Below, piece by piece: positions 9,986 through 18,992 of a stretch of 64,000 nt of DNA. The position numbers were made by a program, and so were the translations under genes. How positions within the stretch are numbered: position 1 is the first letter of the stretch; each line of letters opens with the position of its first letter. This stretch comes from Shinella granuli (GTDB lineage: Bacteria; Pseudomonadota; Alphaproteobacteria; Rhizobiales; Rhizobiaceae), in NCBI RefSeq assembly GCF_004341885.1, contig NZ_SLVX01000006.1, positions 186,001 to 250,000 of the forward strand, written 5' to 3'. Under the pieces are notes generated by a model that had not been told where the DNA came from, did not search any database, and saw only the letters and a list, made by a program, of their open reading frames with translations.

Positions 9986-10939
9986 ATGATCAGCTCTCCC
10001 TCCGATTCCGGCCGCGTCGCCGACGCGCCGTCCCGAAACTGGGTCTACCGCGTGCTGCCGCGCGCGGCCTGGCCCTATGCGCAGCTCGCCCGCTGGGACC
10101 GGCCGATCGGCTGGCAACTGCTGTTGCTGCCCTGCCTCTGGTCGACGGCACTGGCGGCCAATGTCTCGGCGGCGATCGGCACCTTCGATCTTGCGCGCTT
10201 CGTCACGCAGCTCTTCCTCTTCTTCGTCGGGGCCGTCGCGATGCGCGGCGCCGGCTGCACCTATAACGACCTCGTCGACCACGAGATCGACCAGGCGGTG
10301 GCCCGCACCCGCTCGCGCCCGCTGCCGTCGGGCCGCGTCACGCGCCGGCAGGCGAAGATCTTCATGGCACTGCAGGCGCTCGTCGGCCTCGTCGTGCTGT
10401 TGCAGTTCAACCTCTTCACCATCGTGCTGGGCATCGCCTCGCTGGCGATCGTCGCGATCTACCCTTTCGCGAAGCGTTTTACCGACTGGCCGCAATTCTT
10501 CCTCGGCATGGCCTTTTCCTGGGGCGCGCTGATGGGCTGGGCGGCGGAGTTTTCCGAGGTGTCGGCCGCCTCGCTGGCGCTCTACATCGCCGCCATCGCC
10601 TGGACCATCGGCTACGACACGATCTACGCCCATCAGGACAAGGAGGACGACGCGCTGATCGGCGTGCGCTCCACCGCGCGGCTCTTCGGCGAGAAGACCG
10701 CCGGGTGGCTCATCGGCCTCTACGGCCTGACGGTCGCGCTGGTCGCGCTCTCCTTCTGGCTTGCCGGCATCGGCATCGTCGCCTGGCTTGGCCTCGGCGT
10801 GGCGGCCGTCATGCTTGCCTGGCAGATCGCCACGCTCGACATCGACGATCCGGAACAGTGCCTGGCGCTCTTCAAGTTCAACGGCATCGTCGGCCTCTGC
10901 CTCTTCCTCGCGCTCACCATCGCCATCCCGTTCGCCTGA
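9986..10939 (+). CDS. ubiA: 4-hydroxybenzoate polyprenyltransferase
   Basis: 317 residues, an integral membrane prenyltransferase with about eight helices. The first Asp-rich motif is NDLVDHEID and the second is YDTIYAHQDKEDD, both needed for Mg-prenyl-diphosphate binding. It attaches the polyprenyl tail to 4-hydroxybenzoate in ubiquinone synthesis at the inner membrane. The ATG at 9986 (MISSPSD) is preferred to an upstream TTG at 9971. No other ubi gene is nearby. Confidence 0.95.
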   Translation: MISSPSDSGRVADAPSRNWVYRVLPRAAWPYAQLARWDRPIGWQLLLLPCLWSTALAANVSAAIGTFDLARFVTQLFLFFVGAVAMRGAGCTYNDLVDHEIDQAVARTRSRPLPSGRVTRRQAKIFMALQALVGLVVLLQFNLFTIVLGIASLAIVAIYPFAKRFTDWPQFFLGMAFSWGALMGWAAEFSEVSAASLALYIAAIAWTIGYDTIYAHQDKEDDALIGVRSTARLFGEKTAGWLIGLYGLTVALVALSFWLAGIGIVAWLGLGVAAVMLAWQIATLDIDDPEQCLALFKFNGIVGLCLFLALTIAIPFA

Positions 10940-11110
10940 TCAGCGGTGCCGCGGCCCGCGCGAGCCGGTCTGCGGGCGGTCTTCGCCGCGCCGCAGCGTC
11001 GTCGGGTGGAGGGCGATCTCGAAGCCGCGGCGCGGCGGGCGGGCGCGCTCGACGGTCGCGCTGTCGAGGGTGCGGATGCGGCCGAGGAGGGTGGTGAAGA
11101 ACTTTGCCAT
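10940..11110 (-). CDS. Short basic protein, unknown
   Basis: 56 residues, MAKFFTTLLGRIRTLDSATVE followed by an Arg/Pro-rich tail. An AAGGGA ribosome site 8 bases upstream supports translation. The N-terminal 14 residues could form an amphipathic helix and the rest looks disordered and basic. Its stop codon begins at the base after the ubiA stop. No family recognised; comparison across relatives is needed to prove it. Confidence 0.4.
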   Translation of the reverse strand: MAKFFTTLLGRIRTLDSATVERARPPRRGFEIALHPTTLRRGEDRPQTGSRGPRHR

Positions 11111-11225
11111 CTGATCTGTCCCTTGCTTCGCGTTCCCAGGTAACGAACCCGGTGTGTCGAACGCTGTTTCCCATGCCGGGGGCGGGAAAAGTGTTCCCGG
11201 GGGAACAGGCGCGGGCGCACGAAAA

Positions 11226-11253
11226 AGCCGGCCGCAGGGAACGGCCGGCTTTT
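11226..11253 (-). terminator. Intrinsic terminator for the DUF6101 gene (bidirectional)
   Basis: A 9-bp perfect stem AGCCGGCCG/CGGCCGGCT with a 7-base loop, flanked by aaaaa on the left and tttt on the right. Read on the minus strand it lies 20-50 bases after the DUF6101 stop and ends in a U-tract, so it works as a Rho-independent terminator there, and it could also act on plus-strand transcripts. Confidence 0.85.
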
Positions 11254-11274
11254 CGGAGGTCATGTCTTCGTCGC

Positions 11275-11838
11275 TCAGCGCCGGGCGATGATCTCCTGTC
11301 CGTCGATCTTCATCTGCACGCCGAGCTTGCCCGTGGTGCGGCGCACGAGGAAGCGCGGGCGGCGGTCGGCGAAGTAGGAGTGGCGGCGGCGCGGCTTGGC
11401 GGGGCGGCTGCCGACCGTCAGGTTGTCGTCGAGCGGCCGGGCGATGCCGTCGGCCTCGACCATCAGCATGGGGATGCGATAGGCATCGGCCCAGCTGCGC
11501 CAGTCGGCGGCGATGTCGCACAGGTCATGCGCCACGAGCAGCGGGATGCACAGGTCCGGATCGTCGTGATGCAGTTCGAGGGTGACGGTGACCTCGCCGT
11601 TGCCATGGTCGATGGCGCGCGCGGCGACGCCCTTGAAGGCGCGGGCCGGCAGGGCGATCGAGAGCGGCAGGCCGCTTGCGGGCAGGACCTTGCGCAGCAC
11701 GGCGCCGCGTTCGTCGAGCGTGATGGTGGCGTCGGTTCCCTCGGCGCGCAGCTCGAATGTCACCTGCTGCGGAAAGCGCTTGGGATCGAGCCGGAGCGTG
11801 GTGCCGGCCCAGGCCGGCTTGGAAACGGTATTCAGCAT
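11275..11838 (-). CDS. DUF6101 family protein
   Basis: 187 residues starting MLNTVSKPAWAGTTLRLDP, with a central all-beta-looking domain and a basic C-terminus (RPAKPRRRHSYFADRRPRF). No signal peptide or membrane segment. I recognise it as the rhizobial uncharacterised DUF6101 group; no activity is known and no catalytic motif is apparent. A following intrinsic terminator shows it ends its transcription unit, and an AGGG ribosome site precedes the ATG by 8 bases. Confidence 0.7.
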   Translation of the reverse strand: MLNTVSKPAWAGTTLRLDPKRFPQQVTFELRAEGTDATITLDERGAVLRKVLPASGLPLSIALPARAFKGVAARAIDHGNGEVTVTLELHHDDPDLCIPLLVAHDLCDIAADWRSWADAYRIPMLMVEADGIARPLDDNLTVGSRPAKPRRRHSYFADRRPRFLVRRTTGKLGVQMKIDGQEIIARR

Positions 11839-12099
11839 GTCTTTCGCCCTTGTTTTCCTTGAGAGCCGGTGTCCGGTCTTCTCATCGGGACTTTTCGTCC
11901 TCTGAGGGCGAGAATAGGCGCCCCCCCTTCCGAGCCGCTTAAAAATCGCGGTTAAGAAAACTTTGCAGTTCCTGATGGTTAGCAAAACCGCACGGGCTAG
12001 GGTTTAGGAGAGGTGAACGCCTTCGACAGGCCGGGACAAGCCTCGCGCGCGAGAGTGGGCCCCGATCGGCCCGCCCGCATTGTCGAAAGAGATTCCCCG

Positions 12100-14421
12100 A
12101 TGCTGTCCACCTATACGAGCTACAACCTCATCGCGCGTGACATGCTGGTGTCGCTGGACCGCACCGCGAGCGAGACGATCACCGCGCGCGAGGCTGCGTA
12201 TTACAGGGAAAACATCGGCAAGGTGACCAGCGTCGACGCGTTCCTCGACGACTACCGGCTCTATTCCTACGCCATGAAGGCCTACGGCCTGGAGGACATG
12301 ACCTATGCCACGGCCTTCATGCGCAAGGTGCTGGAAAGCGACCCGTCGGACGCGAGCAGCTTCGTCAACCTCCTGACGGATTCGCGCTACCGCGAGTTCG
12401 CCACCGCCTTCAGCTTCGAGGCGTCCACCGCCTCGGCGCAGACCGAGGTGCAGCTCGACGAGATCATCGGCCTCTATTCGGCGACTGTCGCCAATGCCGG
12501 CGCGGCGATCAAGGAGGAGACGCGCTACTACAATGCCGTCATCGACACGGTGACGAGCGTCGACCAGCTCCTGAACAACGACCGGCTGCGCAGCTACGTC
12601 TTCACGGCCTTCGGCATCGATCCGTCGACTTGGTCGCGCCAGACGATCCGCGGCGTGCTGACGAGCGACCTCGACGACCCGGGCAGCTATTTCAACACGC
12701 AGTTCGGCGCCAGGGCGACGGCCGCCCAGGCCGCCATCCAGGATGCCAATGACGAATTGGCGACGCTCGAACCCAACGCCGCCAATGCGGCCCGCATCGC
12801 CCAGTTGAAGGCCGAGATCGCCCGCCAGAGGGCCGTCATCGCCAGTGCCGAGAAATACGGCACGCTCGCCAGCGCCTTCAATTTCGCCGCCGACGGCACG
12901 GCCGTTGCCGGCACGGTGCAGAACGCCGGCCAGAAGACCGGCACGACGGAGCTCTACACGCTCTCCAATCCGCGCGCGACGACGGCCGCCGCGCTGATCC
13001 ACAAGGAGTATTTCGAAAGCCGGATCGGAAGCATCACGACGGCGAGCGAGCTGGCCGCCGATCCGCGCCTCGTCAGCTATGTCAAGGTGGCCTTCGGCCT
13101 CGACAAGCTGTCGATCGTCAGCTCGACCATCACCAACATCCTGACCAGCGATCCCGACCCGGACAACCCCGACAGCTACATCAACAAGTTCGGCGGGGCG
13201 GACAAGGAGGCCTATTTCGCCCTGCGCGCCGCCTTCAACTTCCAGGAGGACGGCACGCTGGCGCCCGGCGATGCGCCACAGACCGCCGCCCAGACCGCGA
13301 CGGTCGCCAGCAGTTACATGAACCGCTACAATGACAAGGACGACGAGGCGGACGCACTGGCCATCAAGCGCTTCAAGAGCCAGATCGGCGCGGTGAAGAC
13401 CGTGAGCGACTTCGTGGGCGAGGCGAGCCTCTACGACTTCGCGTTGAAGGCCTACGGCTTCGATCCGGCCAAGGTCTCGGCCCTGACGATCAAGAACGTG
13501 CTGAAGAGCGACCTCAACGACCCGAAGAGCTATGTGTACCAGCTCGGCGACGAGCGCTTCGTCGAATTCGCCAAGGCGTTCAATTTCGGGTCGGACGGCA
13601 ATATCACGGCCCCGAAGCTGGCACAGTCCGAATCCGAAATCCTCGTCATGTCGCGCGCCTATGTGACGGCGAAATCCCGTTTCGGAACGGAAGATGACAA
13701 GAAGTTGGCGGAGGAGGAGGTGAAATATTACTCCCTCCAGATGCAGAAGGTCGACAGCGTCAAGGAATTCCTCTCCGACGCGCGCCTCGTCGCCTTCGTG
13801 CTGACGGCGAACGGCGTCGACCCGAAAAGCGTCGATGCCGAGTTCATGGCCAAGATCTTTACCTCCGATCTCGACGATCCCGACAGTTTCGTCAACCAGC
13901 AGCCCGACCGCGCCTACCGCAAGATCGTCGCCTCGTTCAACTTCAATACCGAAGGGCTGGTCGAGCGGCAGGACGATGCGGAGATCCAGTCGCGCCGCGG
14001 CATCTACCAGACGATCGACAGCTATGTGCGCCAGAAGCTGGAGGAGGATGCCGGCAACGACAATGCTGGCGTGCGCCTGGCGCTCTATTTCGAGCGCAAG
14101 GCGGAAACGGTTTCCAGCCCCTACGACCTTCTGGCCGACGACGCGCTGTTCGAGGTCTTCAAGGTGCTCTTCCAGTTGCCCGACGAGATCGCGAGCGCGG
14201 ATGTCGACGCCCAGGCCGACATGATCGAGCGCTATCTCGACCTGAAGGACCTGCAGGATCCGGAGAAGGTCTCCAAGATGATCGTGAAGTTCTCCGTGCT
14301 CTATGACCTTGAAAACCAGAGCACGATGGATCCCGCGCTCTCGGTGCTCACCAATTCCGGCTCCGCCGGCATCAGCGCCGATCTCATGCTGTCGCTGGCG
14401 CAGCTTCGCACCGGCGGCTGA
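12100..14421 (+). CDS. DUF1217 tandem-repeat protein
   Basis: 773 residues beginning MLSTYTSYNLIARDMLVSL. It consists of five similar units plus a diverged sixth, each with a SVxxFLxDxRLxxYxxxAxGxD block, then an LxSDxxDPxSYxN block and a FNF element. Units start near residues 35, 150, 305, 430 and 555, and the last near 660. Related short DUF1217 proteins occur in rhizobial flagellar clusters, but no flagellar gene is visible here. No signal peptide or membrane helix. Helical repeats suggest a scaffold or secreted structural role (inference). The ATG at 12100 fits the family N-terminus. Confidence 0.85.
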   Translation: MLSTYTSYNLIARDMLVSLDRTASETITAREAAYYRENIGKVTSVDAFLDDYRLYSYAMKAYGLEDMTYATAFMRKVLESDPSDASSFVNLLTDSRYREFATAFSFEASTASAQTEVQLDEIIGLYSATVANAGAAIKEETRYYNAVIDTVTSVDQLLNNDRLRSYVFTAFGIDPSTWSRQTIRGVLTSDLDDPGSYFNTQFGARATAAQAAIQDANDELATLEPNAANAARIAQLKAEIARQRAVIASAEKYGTLASAFNFAADGTAVAGTVQNAGQKTGTTELYTLSNPRATTAAALIHKEYFESRIGSITTASELAADPRLVSYVKVAFGLDKLSIVSSTITNILTSDPDPDNPDSYINKFGGADKEAYFALRAAFNFQEDGTLAPGDAPQTAAQTATVASSYMNRYNDKDDEADALAIKRFKSQIGAVKTVSDFVGEASLYDFALKAYGFDPAKVSALTIKNVLKSDLNDPKSYVYQLGDERFVEFAKAFNFGSDGNITAPKLAQSESEILVMSRAYVTAKSRFGTEDDKKLAEEEVKYYSLQMQKVDSVKEFLSDARLVAFVLTANGVDPKSVDAEFMAKIFTSDLDDPDSFVNQQPDRAYRKIVASFNFNTEGLVERQDDAEIQSRRGIYQTIDSYVRQKLEEDAGNDNAGVRLALYFERKAETVSSPYDLLADDALFEVFKVLFQLPDEIASADVDAQADMIERYLDLKDLQDPEKVSKMIVKFSVLYDLENQSTMDPALSVLTNSGSAGISADLMLSLAQLRTGG

Positions 14422-14428
14422 TCGCTTG

Positions 14429-14530
14429 GAGCAATTCCAGCAAAGGTGCGACGCGGTTTTGCGTCCGGAATTGCGTTAAACAAACAGATAGAGCGTTTTC
14501 GCGAATCGAAGAAAAGCGAAAATGCTCTAA
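14429..14530. repeat. Interspersed rhizobial-type repeat
   Basis: A roughly 100-base element between convergent genes: GCAATTCC ... GGAATTGC forms one imperfect hairpin and GAGCGTTTTCGC ... GCGAAAATGCTC a second. The last bases overlap the stop codon of the minus-strand dehydrogenase. A diverged relative is at 1690-1750, and the first bases recur at 26824. Confidence 0.7.
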
Positions 14531-15957
14531 CCCCTGACGACCTTGCCGGGATTCATGATGCCGGCGGGGTCGAAGGCGCGCTTGACCCTTGCCATCAGGT
14601 CCATCTCGATCGGGGCGCGCACCGCCGCGAGCTCGTCGCGCTTCAACTGGCCGATGCCGTGCTCGGCGGAGATCGACCCGCCATAACGCAGCACGATGCC
14701 GTGCACGAGATCGTTGATCTCGCGCCAGCGGCCGAGGAAGGCCGCCGTGTCGGCGCCGACGGGCTGGGAGATGTTGTAGTGGATGTTGCCGTCGCCCATA
14801 TGGCCGAAGGAGCAGATGCGCGCGCCGTCTATGGCCTTCATGACCGCCGCGTCCGCCTCCGCCATGAAGGCCGGAATGGCCGAGACCGGCACCGAGACGT
14901 CGTGCTTGATCGAGCCGCCCTCCGGCTTCTGCGCCGGCGACATGCTCTCGCGCATGTGCCAGAGCGCCCGGCGCTGCTCCTCGCTGGCGGCGATCACCGC
15001 ATCGTCGACGAGCCCCGCCTCGATGCCCTCGGCCAGCAGCGCCTCCATCATGCGCGCCGCGGTCTCCGGCGCGTCCGATGTCGAGATGTCGACCAGCACG
15101 TACCAGTCGTGCCGGCTGGCGAGCGGGTCGCGCACGCCCGGAATGTGCCGCGTGGTGAAGTCGACGCCGAGCCGCGGCATGAGTTCAAAGCCGGTCAGCG
15201 CGGTGCCGCAGCGGCTGGAGGCGCGCTCGAAGAGGGTGAGCGCATCCGCGACGGATTTCAGTCCGGCGAAGGCTACCTCGTGGCCGAGCGGCCGCGGGAA
15301 GAGTTTCAGCACCGCGCCGGTGATGACGCCGAGCGTGCCTTCCGCGCCGATGAAGAGATCGCGCAGGTCATAGCCCGTATTGTCCTTCTTCAGCCGGCGC
15401 AGGCCGTTCCAGACCTCGCCCGTCGGCAGCACGACTTCGAGGCCGAGGCAGAGCTGGCGCATGTTGCCATAGGCGAGCACCGCCGTGCCGCCGGCATTGG
15501 TGGAAAGGTTGCCGCCGATCTGGCAGGAGCCTTCCGAGCCGAGCGACAGCGGGAACAGCCGGTCCACCGCCTCCGCCGCCTTCTGGATCTCCGCGAGCAC
15601 GCAGCCGCTGTCGGCGACGACGACATTGCCGACCGGATCGATGTCGCGGATGCGGTTGAGCCGGGAGAGCGACAGCACGACATCCATCGCCCCCTCGCGC
15701 GGCGCCGCGCCCCCGACATGGCCCGTATTGCCGCCCTGCGGCACGATGGCCGTGCGCGTCTCGGTGGCGAGCGCCAGGATCTTCGAGACCTCCTCGACGG
15801 AGCCCGGCCGCAGCACGAGCGGCGAGGTGCCGTGATAGAGCCCCCGGCTTTCGACGAGATAGGGCGCGATGTCGCTTTCCGCGGTGAGCGCATGAGCCGG
15901 GCCGGTGATGGCGGCGAAGCGGTCGATGAGGTCGGGGGAAAGCGTCGCCTGGATCAT
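14527..15957 (-). CDS. FAD-linked 2-hydroxyacid dehydrogenase (D-2-hydroxyglutarate/D-lactate type)
   Basis: 476 residues with the two-part architecture of VAO-type FAD enzymes. The PP-loop FAD domain contains VPQGGNTGHVGGA, LGSEGSCQIGGNLSTNAGG and FIGAEGTLGVITGA. The C-terminal substrate domain carries the metal-site motifs HMGDGNIHYN and SAEHGIGQLKR. This group oxidises D-2-hydroxyglutarate, D-lactate or glycolate, passing electrons to ETF or quinone; the exact substrate cannot be told from sequence. The ATG at 15957 is behind GAGGA. Monocistronic. Confidence 0.9.
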   Translation of the reverse strand: MIQATLSPDLIDRFAAITGPAHALTAESDIAPYLVESRGLYHGTSPLVLRPGSVEEVSKILALATETRTAIVPQGGNTGHVGGAAPREGAMDVVLSLSRLNRIRDIDPVGNVVVADSGCVLAEIQKAAEAVDRLFPLSLGSEGSCQIGGNLSTNAGGTAVLAYGNMRQLCLGLEVVLPTGEVWNGLRRLKKDNTGYDLRDLFIGAEGTLGVITGAVLKLFPRPLGHEVAFAGLKSVADALTLFERASSRCGTALTGFELMPRLGVDFTTRHIPGVRDPLASRHDWYVLVDISTSDAPETAARMMEALLAEGIEAGLVDDAVIAASEEQRRALWHMRESMSPAQKPEGGSIKHDVSVPVSAIPAFMAEADAAVMKAIDGARICSFGHMGDGNIHYNISQPVGADTAAFLGRWREINDLVHGIVLRYGGSISAEHGIGQLKRDELAAVRAPIEMDLMARVKRAFDPAGIMNPGKVVRG

Positions 15958-16164
15958 GGCTCTGTCCTCGTTGGCGCCGTGTCGCAAGGGGCGGACGGCC
16001 TGAGTCGGAAACGGTGTGGAAACGCCTGAATTTGGCGCGCAAAGGTATGCAGCGGTTTTGCGCCAACGGCATGCCCGAAATCAAGAGGGCAGGGGCGTAT
16101 GGAGCGGTCGCGATGCGGCCCGGGCGCTCTCCGGGACGGAAGAACCCACTTCGTTTCGGCGCGC

Positions 16165-17139
16165 CTAGCCGCGCGGCGCGGCGGCGCGCTGCAGGCGGTC
16201 GTTGATCGCCTCGCCGAGGCCGCGGGAGGGGATTGGTGCGAAGGCGATGGAGCGGGCGCCGGTCGCATCCGCCTGTTTCATGTAGCCGAAGAGATTGGCG
16301 GCCGCCTCCGCGAGGTCGCCGCTGGGGCTGAGGTCCAGCACCAGCGCCGCATCGGCCTCGCCGGGCAGCGCCGTGCCGCCGAAGCGGATCAGCACCTCGC
16401 CGGGCGCCACGTCGCGCGCATCGAGCCGCACCGGCGCATCGGGCGCGTAATGCGAGGCGAGCATGCCCGGTGCCTCGATCGCGGCGCCTGCCTTTTCGTT
16501 GCGAAGGACCGGCCGGCCGGTGACGCGCTCGACCTCGGCGGCATCCAGTCCGCCCGGCCTGAGCAGCCGGATCGTCTCGCCCTCGACCTTGATGATGGTG
16601 GATTCGAGCCCCACGACGGCCGGCCCCGCATCCAGAACCAGCTCCAGCTTCGCGCCGAAATCCTCGGCGACGTGCCGGGCGGTGGTCGGGCTGATGCGGC
16701 CGGAGGTGTTGGCGCTGGGTGCGGCGAGCGGCCGGCCGAAGGCCGACAGCAGCCGGCTGGCAAAGCCCTTGGGCACGCGGATGCCGATCGTGTCGAGCCC
16801 GGCGCGGGCAAGCGGGTGGATGGCGCTTTCCGGCCGGATCGGCAGCACGAGCGTCAGCGGCCCCGGCCAGAAGGCCTCGGCGATCATGCGCGACAGCGGA
16901 TCGAAGACCGCGTGCTCCTCCGCCATGGCAAGGTCCGCCATGTGGCAGATCAGCGGATTGAAGCGCGGCCGGCCCTTCATCTCGTAGATGCGGGTGATGG
17001 CCAGCGGGTTGGTGGCGTCGGCGGCAAGGCCGTAGACCGTCTCGGTGGGAATGGCGACCGGCACGCCCCGACCGAGCGCCTCGCAGGCCCGTGCCAGCGC
17101 CGCCTCCGCATCCGTCCGCGTATCCACGATGTCCGCCAT
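16165..17139 (-). CDS. L-threonylcarbamoyladenylate synthase, Sua5 type
   Basis: 324 residues: an N-terminal YrdC/Sua5 domain with the nucleotide-binding KGRPRFNPLICH motif and TETVYGLAADATN, then the extra C-terminal Sua5 domain present in the long (Sua5) but not the short (TsaC) form. It makes threonylcarbamoyl-AMP from threonine, bicarbonate and ATP for t6A37 modification of ANN-reading tRNAs. AAGGG lies just before the ATG. Confidence 0.95.
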   Translation of the reverse strand: MADIVDTRTDAEAALARACEALGRGVPVAIPTETVYGLAADATNPLAITRIYEMKGRPRFNPLICHMADLAMAEEHAVFDPLSRMIAEAFWPGPLTLVLPIRPESAIHPLARAGLDTIGIRVPKGFASRLLSAFGRPLAAPSANTSGRISPTTARHVAEDFGAKLELVLDAGPAVVGLESTIIKVEGETIRLLRPGGLDAAEVERVTGRPVLRNEKAGAAIEAPGMLASHYAPDAPVRLDARDVAPGEVLIRFGGTALPGEADAALVLDLSPSGDLAEAAANLFGYMKQADATGARSIAFAPIPSRGLGEAINDRLQRAAAPRG

Positions 17140-17287
17140 GTCGCCCTTCCTTGTCGGGGCTTCCTTTACAGGGCTTTTCCGGCAAAAGCCAAGGGTCGCC
17201 GATTGCCTAAAATGCGAGCGACCGGATTAGATCGGCCGAAAGCGGTGGCTGCTATGGAAGGTTGAAAGATCCAGCAGCAGGTTCGCA

Positions 17288-18355
17288 ATGATGGCGCACA
17301 AGAAATCCTCGACGACCGACATCGCCTTGCGCGTCGCAACGGCCATGAAGCAGATGGGCATAGACGGGCTGCCGCGCAATTACGAGCTGGTCTACGAGGC
17401 CTATGCCGGCTGCAATCCCGATCTGGTGCGCGACTTCATCGCGCTCGGCAAATACAAGACGCAAGCCGCGCTCGACGAACTCGGCCGCAAATACCTGCCG
17501 CACCACCACGAGGCAGGCGTGCTGCAGCGCTCGGCCGGCGCCATCAGTAACGAGATGGCCAATTTCATGGACCTGCTCAGCCAGGAGCGCACCTCGCTGT
17601 CGGATTACGGCCGCCTGATCGGCGAGGCCTCGCAGGTCATCCGCGATGCCGGCAGCCTCGGGGAGGGCGCGCTCGGCTCCTCGCTGGAGGCGCTGCAGCG
17701 CGCGACGGAACTGCGCGTCACCCACACGGCGGAAATGGCGGAGAAGGTTGCCGCGCAATCGGCCGTCATGGACGGCATCCAGAAGGAGATGGCGGAGTTC
17801 GAGGCGATGAAGTTCATCGATCCGCCGACCAAGCTCGGCAACCGCCGCGCCTTCAACAAGGCGCTCGCCCGCGTCTACGCCAATCCCGATCTGCCGATGC
17901 TCTGCGGCGTCGCCATTGCCGAGGTGGATGCCGAGCGTCGCTTCTCGCCCGGCCAGATCGAGGCCCTGTCGGACCATCTCGTCACCTTCTATGGCGGCCT
18001 CATCCGCCAGGCCTTCCCGGCCGGCGAGCTTGCCGTGCGCTTCGACGGCCTGCGCTTCGGCTTCGTGTTCCACACCGCCGATGCAGGCGAGGTGACGCGG
18101 CTGATCGACCTCCTGCGCGCCGCCTTCCAGACGGTGGCGCTGCGCGATCCGCGCACCGGCCGCAATCTCGGCCGCCTGACGCTATCGGCGGGCGTGTGCA
18201 TGACGGAGAGCGCCGACAGCGCGCTCGACCTTTCCGCGGCCTGCGAGCGCGCGCTGGCGGAGGCACGCAGCGCGGGCGGCGACCAGATCGTCGTCTACGG
18301 CCGCGGCGACGAGGTGCCGGCCGGCAAGGAATGGCTGATCTACCGGCCCGCCTGA
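17288..18355 (+). CDS. Degenerate GGDEF domain protein
   Basis: 355 residues: a helical N-terminal half (residues 1-170) with predicted coiled coil at about 125-175, then a GGDEF fold opening with the recognisable DPPTKLGNRRAF (178-189). The active-site loop reads RFDGLRFGFV (251-260) where RxGGDEF is expected, and the metal-binding Asp strand is also altered (AEVDAERRF). No diguanylate cyclase activity or product-inhibition site is expected. A protein-interaction or nucleotide-sensing role is possible. Soluble; ATG behind AGCAGG. Confidence 0.88.
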   Translation: MMAHKKSSTTDIALRVATAMKQMGIDGLPRNYELVYEAYAGCNPDLVRDFIALGKYKTQAALDELGRKYLPHHHEAGVLQRSAGAISNEMANFMDLLSQERTSLSDYGRLIGEASQVIRDAGSLGEGALGSSLEALQRATELRVTHTAEMAEKVAAQSAVMDGIQKEMAEFEAMKFIDPPTKLGNRRAFNKALARVYANPDLPMLCGVAIAEVDAERRFSPGQIEALSDHLVTFYGGLIRQAFPAGELAVRFDGLRFGFVFHTADAGEVTRLIDLLRAAFQTVALRDPRTGRNLGRLTLSAGVCMTESADSALDLSAACERALAEARSAGGDQIVVYGRGDEVPAGKEWLIYRPA

Positions 18356-18371
18356 TGGAGGGGGAGGGAGC

Positions 18372-18992
18372 CTAGAGCGCGCGGATGATCTTGCGCAGCG
18401 CCTCGTCGCGTGCGCCGAGCATCAGCACGTTCTTCATGGCGAGCTTCGGATCGTCGGTGCGGAAGAGCACGCCGTTGCCGCGCACCTTGCGGTCGATCTG
18501 CAGCCGGCCTTCCTCCTCGGCCGGCGTGATGGCGACGGCGAAATACATGCGCCCCGCCTTCTTCGAGATATCGGCGAAGAACTGTTCCTCCTCGCCGATC
18601 TCGGCGAAGAAATTGGCCATGTAGAAGGCCCATTGCACATTCTTGAATTCCGCGAAGCGGGAATTGGCGACGGTGATGTGGCAATAGCCGAGATGCGGCG
18701 TCCGGGCGAGCGTGCGGTGGAAGATCAGCTTGGGAAAGCGGATCGACTGATGGAAGCCGTTGATGCGGTCATGCGTGACATTCCCGGCATTCTCCAGCTT
18801 GCGGCCGGTGCGCTCGGCCACCTCCTGGTAGCTGAGATATCGCTTCTCGCTCGGGCTCCAGCTTGTGTTCCGGTCGATGCGGCCGGTGCGCAGGAACTCG
18901 GTATGGACGGCCGGTTTCGGCTGGTTCGCGCGCTTGTAGGCGACCGCGTCGTAATAACGGAACTTGGTTTGCTGCACGCGCCGGCACTCCAT
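18372..18992 (-). CDS. Uncharacterised conserved-looking protein
   Basis: 206 residues, no signal peptide, mixed alpha/beta, rich in Arg and aromatic residues (FRYYDAVAYKRANQPKPAVHTE, NVQWAFYMANFFAEIGEEEQFF). The closing third, with ITPAEEEGRLQIDRKVRGNGVLFRTDD, looks like an ordered domain. The GTG two codons upstream is an alternative start. It converges with the degenerate GGDEF gene, 16 bases apart. I recognise no family. Good codon usage and length make it very likely real. Confidence 0.7.
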   Translation of the reverse strand: MECRRVQQTKFRYYDAVAYKRANQPKPAVHTEFLRTGRIDRNTSWSPSEKRYLSYQEVAERTGRKLENAGNVTHDRINGFHQSIRFPKLIFHRTLARTPHLGYCHITVANSRFAEFKNVQWAFYMANFFAEIGEEEQFFADISKKAGRMYFAVAITPAEEEGRLQIDRKVRGNGVLFRTDDPKLAMKNVLMLGARDEALRKIIRAL

